A DNA stretch of 7,862 bases from Bacillota bacterium (GTDB lineage: Bacteria > Bacillota > Bacilli > Alicyclobacillales > SLC66): positions 1-7,862 of the forward strand of contig JAKADD010000106.1 in the NCBI GenBank assembly GCA_021820825.1. Direction: 5' to 3'. A model generated the notes under the pieces. It was not told the origin of the DNA, searched no databases, and was given only the letters and a program-made list of their open reading frames with translations. Each line of letters begins with the position of its first letter. Position 1 is the stretch's first letter. Positions 1-5,214 of the stretch are shown here, piece by piece. The position numbers and the translations under genes are program-made.

Positions 1-77
1 GTGAAATGGAACACAGGTTGGTGCACCTCGGCATCGGGCATGTAACCGTCCAGGTAGAGGATGCAGAGCATCCGCAT
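1..77 (-). CDS. Start of an unidentified protein, cut by the left window edge
   Basis: An open frame begins at an ATG (75-77, minus strand) 83 bases downstream of the manA stop and runs off the window after 25 complete codons. The visible peptide begins MRMLCILYLDGYMPDAEVHQ. Most of its codons end in G or C, as expected for a real gene here. A possible ribosome site (AGAGGA) lies about 10 bases before the ATG, and a second in-frame ATG lies two codons downstream (69-71). The hydrophobic first segment followed by a glycine/aspartate turn could be the first strand of a Rossmann-like fold, as in glycosyltransferases, but nothing visible identifies the family. The position after manC-manA makes a polysaccharide gene plausible (inference only). 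The frame is also open upstream into manA, so the start is not certain. Confidence 0.42.
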   Translation of the reverse strand, partial: MRMLCILYLDGYMPDAEVHQPVFHF

Positions 78-160
78 GGCGGTTCGATCCTCTGTTGCGA
101 TGATCCAGCGCCAGAACACAGAGACACCGCAAAGTAACACGCCTCTGGCAAAGACTCCGT

Positions 161-1114
161 TCAGAGGGGAATGCGGATCAGCGCCACACGGCCAGACCCC
201 GCGAGCAGTATCTCTTCTCCCGGTTCAAACAGCCATGTGTCGTAGGATTGCGAATTCCGCGCCAAACCGCGAGGTTTGACATCTCCATCCAAGGCTATGA
301 CACAGAACACGGCGGACGAGTTCCTTCGCCAATCCGTGCTCTGCCAGCGGTCCTTCACGGTGAGCGTGGCAAATCCGAAGAATGGATTGTCGTCATAGAC
401 GGTCATGGCGTCATCGTTACGCCGGTCTCTGAGGATTGCTCCATAATCCATTCCGGAAGCAGCGGCGAAAAATCCGCCCGTTTGGGAACGCAATGCTGGC
501 AACTCCGGCTGTGGAAACGCCATTACGGCGATGCCCTCTTCGATATGCAATGCCCGCGGTTTGCCATTTTCCAACCTGCCATAATCGTACAGCCGATACG
601 TCGTATCCGACGCCTGTTGCACTTCAAGCGCCACGATGCCTGCGCCCAGAGCGTGCACAGTGCCAGGCGGCACCGGGAAGTAGTCGCCCGGTTTTACTTC
701 GACATAGCGCAGGTATTCGTTCAGGCGCCCTTCCAGCAGAACCTGTCTGAGTTCCTCTGCCGACTCGAGACTATGCCCATAGCAGATGCGGGATCCCGGT
801 TGCGCCTGCAGGATCAGCCAGCCCTCCGTCTTGCCCAGGTCGCCAACGGCCCTTGCCTGATCGTCATTTGGATGCACCTGGACTGACAGATCTGCATTGG
901 CATGCAACAGTTTGATCAGCACGGGAAACCAGCGATCGCTGCGAGACACAGTCGGCAGCGGCCGGTCCTGCTCGTCGCGCGTCTCTCCCGCCGGATGTCC
1001 GGACAGCAGCCACGCCTCGCCAAGCGCAATTCCGGCAGGCGCAGCGGCAAAATGCTCACTGATATACGAACCGCCCCACACACGCGGCTTAAAAACAGGG
1101 TGGATTGTTCTCAC
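161..1114 (-). CDS. manA: Mannose-6-phosphate isomerase, class I (ManA)
   Basis: Interconverts fructose-6-phosphate and mannose-6-phosphate, a zinc-dependent cytoplasmic step feeding GDP-mannose synthesis. From the GTG start the protein is 317 residues, close to the short Bacillota type I enzymes (about 315). It opens with the family motif PVFKPRVWGG (6-15). Predicted zinc ligands are Gln79 and His81 (in SVQVHPND), Glu97 (GKTEGW) and His154 (PGTVHALG). The catalytic arginine is in TYRLYDYGR (Arg174). The C-terminal domain is present and the protein looks complete. The gene follows manC by 73 bases, which suggests co-transcription. The start is unusual: the good Shine-Dalgarno (AAAGGAG, 1134-1128) is 13 bases from the GTG but only 5 from an out-of-frame ATG at 1122. 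The alternative in-frame TTG at 1147 lies upstream of the ribosome site and would only add a non-conserved tail. Confidence 0.95.
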   Translation of the reverse strand: MRTIHPVFKPRVWGGSYISEHFAAAPAGIALGEAWLLSGHPAGETRDEQDRPLPTVSRSDRWFPVLIKLLHANADLSVQVHPNDDQARAVGDLGKTEGWLILQAQPGSRICYGHSLESAEELRQVLLEGRLNEYLRYVEVKPGDYFPVPPGTVHALGAGIVALEVQQASDTTYRLYDYGRLENGKPRALHIEEGIAVMAFPQPELPALRSQTGGFFAAASGMDYGAILRDRRNDDAMTVYDDNPFFGFATLTVKDRWQSTDWRRNSSAVFCVIALDGDVKPRGLARNSQSYDTWLFEPGEEILLAGSGRVALIRIPL

Positions 1115-1134
1115 AGGCTCATCTCTTCTCCTTT
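1111..1134 (-). promoter_or_regulatory. manA ribosome site with overlapping three-codon frame
   Basis: On the minus strand AAAGGAG (1134-1128) is followed after 5 bases by ATG AGC CTG TGA (1122-1111). The last bases, GTGA, contain the GTG (1114-1112) that begins the frame homologous to ManA. The ribosome site is ideally spaced for the three-codon frame and poorly spaced (13 bases) for manA itself. Termination and re-initiation at the GTGA overlap could couple the two. A one-base insertion between ATG and GTG would instead put the ATG in frame with manA, so a sequence error or recent mutation is an alternative. Confidence 0.4.
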
Positions 1135-1187
1135 GTTGCGGCGCCAACCGCCTATTTCCTGATCCAGCGGACCATTCGTGGACTTCT

Positions 1188-2573
1188 TCAGATAGTCAGA
1201 GCGGCGCAATATTCGACAATGTCGTTCCAGTCCATGAAGCGCCGCGCAATATCTTCCTCAACCAGCTCCATGCTGCGCTGAACCTCGATGAACTGCAGCT
1301 TGTCAAGCGCCCGAATCGCATGCCACTGTTCAGGAAACACCCGCACCACATCACCCGGCGCCACACGAATAATTCGCGTATCGAGCACAAGCTCGCCCGC
1401 GCCCTGAATAATCGTCCAGATCTCCGTACGCTGCATGTGTTTATGATAACTGATATTACATCCGGGTATCAGTTCGATCATCTTTGTGATCGCTTCGATT
1501 CCGTCTGCCATCTTCATGTAGTCCAGCACACGGTAGGAACCCCAACGCCGCTCTTCATACATGGGCCTGCCGCTGAACGATTCGACAACTCCCTTGATGG
1601 CGCTGCTGTGTTCTTTGTTCGCCACCAGAATGCCATCCGGCGTTGCCACAACAACAGCGCCGTTCATGCCCATGGCAACCAGCGGGATTCCAAGTTCGTT
1701 CACGACATGCGTGTTTTCACACTGCACCGCGATTCCCTGACCAATAAACTCATCGGTCATTTCCTCAGACAGGGCATTCCAGGTGCCAAGATCCTTCCAG
1801 GTGCCTTCATACGCCTTCACAATAACAGATTCGGCTTTCTCCACTACTTCATAATCGAAACTGCGTTTGGGCAGTTCCGCAAAGTGATCGACAAGTTCCG
1901 CATGCGACGAACCGAAAGCATAGGCACGCAGCAACTCGCTCAGATACCCCAGACGAAAACAGAACACGCCGCAGTTCCACAGGGCGCCCTGAGCGATCAT
2001 CTCTTCCGCCTGTTCGCGCGGGGGTTTTTCGACGAAACAGGTCACCTTCGCATATCCGTTCTGTCTCCCGCTCACATCCGTCTGCGCATCCGATACACAA
2101 ATATAGCCAAACTTACTGGTCGGTTCTGTCGGTCTCACTCCGAGCAGCGCCAGGTCGGCGCCCGATGCATGCAAATCGTGCTCCAGACTGATGACGGCGG
2201 AAAAATACGCGTCGTCCACATAGGGGTCCACTGGCAGCACCGCGACGATTTCGTCAGGAGACACCCCTTCAATATCGATCAGATGCATGGTGGCCACCGC
2301 AATAGCCGCGAACGTGTCGCGCCGTTCCGGTTCCACGATGACGGGCGCGTTTCCCACCTGGGACACGATCATTTCAATCTGAGCCTTGGAAGCGCAAATA
2401 TAGGCATGCTCCGCCAGGGAAGTCTTCTCAAGCTGCGCCCATACGCGTTGCAACATTGAAACAGCCTGACCGCGGTCGTCCGTCAGCACCTTCAGAAACT
2501 GTTTCGATCGACTGTCATTGGACATGGGCCAGAGTCGTTTGCCCGAACCACCCGATAATAGAACCAGCTTCAC
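1188..2573 (-). CDS. manC: Mannose-1-phosphate guanylyltransferase with C-terminal mannose-6-phosphate isomerase cupin (ManC/CpsB type)
   Basis: Makes GDP-mannose from mannose-1-phosphate and GTP. The second domain belongs to the type II phosphomannose isomerase cupins. The 461-residue protein is close to the usual 470-480. Residues 8-16 are the nucleotidyltransferase signature GGSGKRLWP, followed by the conserved SKQFL (23-27). The sugar-binding part has VEKP and LWNCGVF motifs. The cupin begins after RRWGSYRVL and carries its metal-binding pattern from His377 (YHKHMQRTEIW), then APGD and a later WHAI histidine. The GTG at 2573 is preferred because GGAGGT lies 6 bases upstream and the peptide then begins MKLVLLSGG. 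An in-frame GTG at 2597 would add eight glycine-rich residues and place the ribosome site inside the gene. With manA following, the isomerase step may be duplicated. The phosphomannomutase linking the two reactions is not in the window. Confidence 0.95.
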   Translation of the reverse strand: MKLVLLSGGSGKRLWPMSNDSRSKQFLKVLTDDRGQAVSMLQRVWAQLEKTSLAEHAYICASKAQIEMIVSQVGNAPVIVEPERRDTFAAIAVATMHLIDIEGVSPDEIVAVLPVDPYVDDAYFSAVISLEHDLHASGADLALLGVRPTEPTSKFGYICVSDAQTDVSGRQNGYAKVTCFVEKPPREQAEEMIAQGALWNCGVFCFRLGYLSELLRAYAFGSSHAELVDHFAELPKRSFDYEVVEKAESVIVKAYEGTWKDLGTWNALSEEMTDEFIGQGIAVQCENTHVVNELGIPLVAMGMNGAVVVATPDGILVANKEHSSAIKGVVESFSGRPMYEERRWGSYRVLDYMKMADGIEAITKMIELIPGCNISYHKHMQRTEIWTIIQGAGELVLDTRIIRVAPGDVVRVFPEQWHAIRALDKLQFIEVQRSMELVEEDIARRFMDWNDIVEYCAALTI

Positions 2574-2579
2574 GCCAGC
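2574..2579 (-). promoter_or_regulatory. Spacer before the manC GTG start, fixing the start choice
   Basis: On the minus strand GGAGGT (2585-2580) precedes the GTG at 2573-2571 with this 6-base spacer. Spacing and strength decide the start against the GTG 24 bases upstream. Confidence 0.7.
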
Positions 2580-2614
2580 ACCTCCACCCACAAACACTAC
2601 TTCAGAACACTGCA

Positions 2615-2640
2615 GTTATACGAGATTCATTGACTGTCCA
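2615..2640 (-). promoter_or_regulatory. Possible promoter close to manC
   Basis: On the minus strand TGGACA (2640-2635) resembles a -35 box with one mismatch and TATAAC (2620-2615) resembles a -10 box with one mismatch. The spacer is only 14 bases, shorter than a normal sigma-A promoter tolerates well, so this is weak. If real, transcription would start downstream of the 19-bp inverted repeat, which would then act at the DNA level and not in the mRNA leader. Confidence 0.22.
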
Positions 2641-2664
2641 GAAAAATGCCTTTCCTGCTTCGTC

Positions 2665-2733
2665 GAGGTCATATGCTGTGCCGCTGCTCAGACACAGCTG
2701 CGCCGAACTCGCCACGGCACAGCATATGACCTC
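2665..2733. repeat. Perfect 19-bp inverted repeat with 31-base spacer
   Basis: The left arm GAGGTCATATGCTGTGCCG (2665-2683) and right arm CGGCACAGCATATGACCTC (2715-2733) are exact reverse complements. The spacer is 2684-2714. It lies in the non-coding gap between rfbD and manC. As RNA on either strand this would be a very stable hairpin. No run of T follows the arm directly on the minus strand, so it is not a classical terminator of rfbD. No direct repeat flanks it, which argues against a recent mobile insertion. Function unknown. Confidence 0.9.
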
Positions 2734-2750
2734 GGCTGGGCGAGTTTTTT
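2706..2750 (+). terminator. Terminator-like hairpin with T6 run on the plus strand
   Basis: AACTCGCC (2706-2713) pairs with GGCGAGTT (2739-2746), and T6 (2745-2750) follows on the plus strand. This has the form of an intrinsic terminator for plus-strand transcripts, although the loop is long (25 bases). No plus-strand gene precedes it. One arm lies in the spacer of the 19-bp inverted repeat and the other outside it, so the two pairings are interleaved and compete. On the minus strand the same bases give A6 followed by a stem, which is no terminator. Confidence 0.35.
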
Positions 2751-2755
2751 CCCCC

Positions 2756-2783
2756 TTTATAATGACGATCATAGACTCGTCAT
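2756..2783 (-). promoter_or_regulatory. Possible sigma-A promoter for manC-manA, overlapping the end of rfbD
   Basis: On the minus strand ATGACG (2783-2778, four of six matches to TTGACA), a 16-base spacer and TATAAA (2761-2756, five of six matches to TATAAT) form a plausible promoter across the rfbD stop codon. Transcription would begin near the G run at 2755-2751. The manC message would then carry a leader of roughly 175-180 bases beginning with the interleaved hairpins. Judged by eye against consensus only. Confidence 0.33.
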
Positions 2784-3692
2784 GATTACGTTCATAGATT
2801 CGCTCAGAGCTGCTCGCCAGTCGCGCAGGATTGGCAGCCCCTGCACCCGCAGTGCAAGGGGTTCCAGCACGGAGTACTCGGGCCGTCTGGCAGGTAGTGG
2901 ATACTCACTGGCGGGGATCGCTCTGACAGTCACTCTGTCTGCGAAACCGGCTTCCTGGAAAATGGCGGAGGCAAAATCGTGCCATGAACATGCTCCGGAA
3001 CCAGCCATATGATAGGTGCCAAAGGTATCCAATCCTTGCGAATTCGCCAACAGCAAGTTCCAGATACCCTCTGCAAGATCGCGGGACCAGGTCGGACACC
3101 CGACCTGGTCCGATACCACAGCCACTTCAGCAAACCCCTCCGGACGCTCGTCCATTTGCCGGCGGGCGAGGCGCATCATCGTCTTTACAAAGTTGCCGCC
3201 GCCTGACGCGGTGTTCTCACCGTACACCCAGGATGTGCGCACGATAAAATGTCGCGGCGAGTGCCGCCGCACAAACTCTTCTCCAGCCCATTTGGATCTG
3301 CCGTATTCGTTGATAGGGTTCACAACGTCAAACTCTGTATAGGGTGTCCGTTTTTTTCCGTCAAACACATAATCGGTGCTGACATACACCAGAGTGATTC
3401 CCAGACTGCCGCATGCCTGCGCAAGGTGTTGCGCGCCAAACGCATTGACCGCATATGCGTCCAGACGACCCTCACCCTCCGCCAAGTCAACCTTTGTATA
3501 CGCACCGGCATGGATCACGGCGGTGGGCCGCACAGTCTCAAGTACGCTCCTGACATCCCGCGCGCGACGAACATCCAGGGCCGCGCGGTCAAGCGCGATC
3601 ACCTCCAGCTTCTCCGCCATGGGCGATCGTTTTGCCGTTTGCACCAGGTCATGGCCCAACTGTCCGGAAATTCCCGTCACCGCAACACGCAT
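2769..3692 (-). CDS. rfbD: dTDP-4-dehydrorhamnose reductase (RfbD/RmlD)
   Basis: NAD(P)H-dependent last step of dTDP-L-rhamnose synthesis, in the cytoplasm; the product feeds surface polysaccharides. The 307-residue protein has the short-chain dehydrogenase/reductase pattern. The nucleotide-binding glycine motif GISGQLG is at 7-13, STDYVFDG at 105-112, and the catalytic pair is Tyr130 and Lys134 (EYGRSKWAGEE). The conserved VSDQVGCPT segment (193-201) is intact. Length is near the usual 280-300. The start is fixed: an in-frame TGA lies two codons before the ATG, and the peptide from that ATG matches the family N-terminus. The ribosome site is weak (GGGA about 12 bases upstream). The usual partners rmlA, rmlB and rmlC are not adjacent here. 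A perfect 12-bp hairpin lies inside the gene at 3084-3111. Confidence 0.94.
   Translation of the reverse strand: MRVAVTGISGQLGHDLVQTAKRSPMAEKLEVIALDRAALDVRRARDVRSVLETVRPTAVIHAGAYTKVDLAEGEGRLDAYAVNAFGAQHLAQACGSLGITLVYVSTDYVFDGKKRTPYTEFDVVNPINEYGRSKWAGEEFVRRHSPRHFIVRTSWVYGENTASGGGNFVKTMMRLARRQMDERPEGFAEVAVVSDQVGCPTWSRDLAEGIWNLLLANSQGLDTFGTYHMAGSGACSWHDFASAIFQEAGFADRVTVRAIPASEYPLPARRPEYSVLEPLALRVQGLPILRDWRAALSESMNVIMTSL
3084..3111. repeat. Perfect 12-bp hairpin inside rfbD
   Basis: GGACCAGGTCGG (3084-3095) and CCGACCTGGTCC (3100-3111) are exact reverse complements separated by four bases (ACAC). It is GC-rich and would be very stable in mRNA. It encodes the conserved DQVGCPTWS segment of RfbD, so protein constraint and codon choice may be the whole explanation. 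Confidence 0.85.
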
Positions 3693-3770
3693 CTGTCACA
3701 CACATCCCGTTCCTGTTGATGCTCTTACTTTAGCACATTCACAGCGCCGGGCGAGTACATCTCCGTTGCC

Positions 3771-4484
3771 CTACAGACCGCCGTTGCCGCCATAGATCCG
3801 GATGAGCCAGGCCGTAAGCGCCTCCAGCCTGCCCGTCAACAGCAGAACGCCCATCAGAACGAGTACGGCGCCGCCGGCGCGGCTGATGGCTGCACTGTAG
3901 CGACTCAACCAGCGCAGCGAGCCGAGTGTATAGGCGAGAATCAAAAACGGCAGGGCAAACCCAATCGCGTATACGAGCATCAGCACCATGCCGTTCACCT
4001 CACCCGTCGCCGCAATCGCGATCACCGCTGCGAGGATGGGTCCAACACAGGGTGTCCAGCCGGCCGCAAAGCTGATTCCCACGACAAACGCGCCGAGATA
4101 GCCGACCGGTTTAGCCTTGCTGCGCCACTTTACTTCGCGCATAAGCCAGTCCCATCTGATCGCCCCCACAAGGACTAGGCCCATCACGATGACGATCACG
4201 CCGCCAATGTCACTCACGATGGTTCTGTACTGTGCAAACAGGATGCCGACCAGATTGGCCGACGCCCCGAGCGCCACAAATATTACGGAAAAACCCAGCA
4301 CAAAAAACACGGCGTGAGCGAGCGCCCTGCGCCGAATCGAGGCACTCGCGCCATCCGCTCTGGCGTCATACGAGACGCCAGAAATATAGGAAATGTAGGA
4401 GGGATACAGCGGAATCGTGCAAGGCGACACAAAAGACACAAGTCCCGCCAAAAAAGCCAGCCATATCGTTGGCGCGGTGCCCAT
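3771..4484 (-). CDS. ccdA: Cytochrome c biogenesis protein CcdA (DsbD-like membrane thiol transporter)
   Basis: Polytopic membrane protein that takes electrons from cytoplasmic thioredoxin and reduces extracytoplasmic thioredoxin-like proteins, used in cytochrome c maturation and related processes. The 237-residue protein has about six hydrophobic segments. The two redox cysteines sit in the family's paired motifs: SFVSPCTIPLYPSY (Cys22) and AGWTPCVGP (Cys146). The length is typical of Bacillota CcdA (about 235). The ATG at 4484 is preferred over an in-frame ATG 22 codons upstream. AGGAGG lies 10 bases before it (4500-4495), the first membrane segment starts at once, and the longer form would overlap the preceding gene. 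It follows the thioredoxin-like gene by 40 bases, its likely redox partner and operon mate. The ResB/ResC haem-handling proteins are not in the window, so the final target of the pair is unknown. Confidence 0.94.
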   Translation of the reverse strand: MGTAPTIWLAFLAGLVSFVSPCTIPLYPSYISYISGVSYDARADGASASIRRRALAHAVFFVLGFSVIFVALGASANLVGILFAQYRTIVSDIGGVIVIVMGLVLVGAIRWDWLMREVKWRSKAKPVGYLGAFVVGISFAAGWTPCVGPILAAVIAIAATGEVNGMVLMLVYAIGFALPFLILAYTLGSLRWLSRYSAAISRAGGAVLVLMGVLLLTGRLEALTAWLIRIYGGNGGL

Positions 4485-4524
4485 TCGCCAGTTCCCTCCT
4501 GCCCATGACTTGCGCCTGCCGAAC

Positions 4525-5097
4525 TCAGCGCGAACGCAGCAACCCTGCAATTTTGGCCTGCATCTCGCTTTGCGACATCAACCCGACCACCCGACTCACG
4601 ATCACTCCCTGAGAATTGATGAAAAAGCTGGTCGGTATATCGATGACGCCATAGGCCGACTCTACGGTTCCATTGCTGTCAAGCAGAACTGGGTAAGGAA
4701 CTCCGAACACGCGCACATAATTCTGCACTCCGGCCAATGTGTCGCCAGGGGTCATATTGAGGCCGATAAACTGTACGGTTTTTCCATACTTATGATACAT
4801 CTTGACAAGATCCGGCGTCTCCAGTTTACAAGGTGGACACCAGGAAGCGAAAAAATTGATAAACACAGGCCGACCGCGCAAAGAGGAGAGGGTGATCGCC
4901 CGCCCCTGCAAATCGGTCAGGGTAAAATTGGGCGCCAGGTGACCCGCCAGCGGCAATGCGGCAGACTGATTTTGCGCCTGGCCTGCGGTGGTTTTGGCGC
5001 CCTGTGCGCTTGAGTGTTGTCGCGCGCCAAACATATAGCTGACAACGGCCACAAGGATCACAATCGTCAGAAGCGCGAGATTTCGCTGTCGATTCAT
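4525..5097 (-). CDS. Membrane-anchored TlpA/ResA-family thiol-disulfide oxidoreductase
   Basis: Extracytoplasmic thioredoxin-like reductase, probably keeping target cysteines reduced (apocytochrome c in the ResA case, spore envelope proteins in the StoA case). The 190-residue protein has a short basic start, one membrane segment (about 7-24) and a Gln/Ala/Ser-rich linker. The redoxin domain follows from about residue 50 (LAPNFTLTDLQG). The active site is WCPPC (86-90) and the cis-proline is in IDIPTSFFI (Pro155). ResA of Bacillus subtilis has CEPC, so CPPC makes the exact subfamily uncertain and no symbol is given. The ATG at 5097 is chosen because GGAG lies 5 bases upstream and the signal-anchor starts directly. 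A longer form from 5214 would bury this anchor behind 39 polar residues. CcdA follows by 40 bases and is the expected electron donor. Confidence 0.92.
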   Translation of the reverse strand: MNRQRNLALLTIVILVAVVSYMFGARQHSSAQGAKTTAGQAQNQSAALPLAGHLAPNFTLTDLQGRAITLSSLRGRPVFINFFASWCPPCKLETPDLVKMYHKYGKTVQFIGLNMTPGDTLAGVQNYVRVFGVPYPVLLDSNGTVESAYGVIDIPTSFFINSQGVIVSRVVGLMSQSEMQAKIAGLLRSR

Positions 5098-5117
5098 GGA
5101 GTCTCCATCCCCCTTGC

Positions 5118-5166
5118 CATGCGCTGCACGCCGAAACGTCTGCGTCGGAAAAGGCCGCAGCGCATG
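5118..5166. repeat. Perfect 10-bp inverted repeat upstream of the thioredoxin-like gene
   Basis: CATGCGCTGC (5118-5127) and GCAGCGCATG (5157-5166) are exact reverse complements with a 29-base spacer. The spacer can itself pair CCGA with TCGG. The element lies in the 117-base gap between the S9 peptidase and the thioredoxin-like gene, and its near arm ends about ten bases from that gene's ribosome site. There is no T run after it, so it is not an intrinsic terminator. It could be an mRNA structure or a protein site. Confidence 0.75.
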
Positions 5167-5214
5167 TGTACTCGCGTTTCTGCACTCAACACGCGTCAGT
5201 GGTGGTCTGACCAA

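Noticed and set aside
897..2459. Long plus-strand open frame (520 codons) opposite manC
   Set aside because: It lies antisense to manC and the start of manA, whose catalytic motifs are all intact on the minus strand. Its translation is His/Arg-rich and shows no recognisable domain, so it is a by-product of minus-strand codon bias.
2639..2658. Weak AT-rich hairpin (CAGGAAA with TTTTCTG on the minus strand) before manC
   Set aside because: Seven pairs including a G-T wobble with a five-base loop. Weak, overlaps a candidate -35 box, and is not followed by a T run.
2665..2733. The 19-bp inverted repeat as a miniature transposable element
   Set aside because: Only 69 bases long with no flanking target duplication visible. 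A genome-wide repeat search would be needed to revive the idea.
2758..2763. Perfect TATAAT on the plus strand
   Set aside because: No -35-like sequence lies at the right distance and no plus-strand gene follows. The same bases fit better as part of the minus-strand promoter candidate.
4485..4550. Longer N-terminus for CcdA
   Set aside because: The extra 22 residues overlap the preceding gene and precede a strong ribosome site. CcdA proteins normally begin directly with the first membrane helix.
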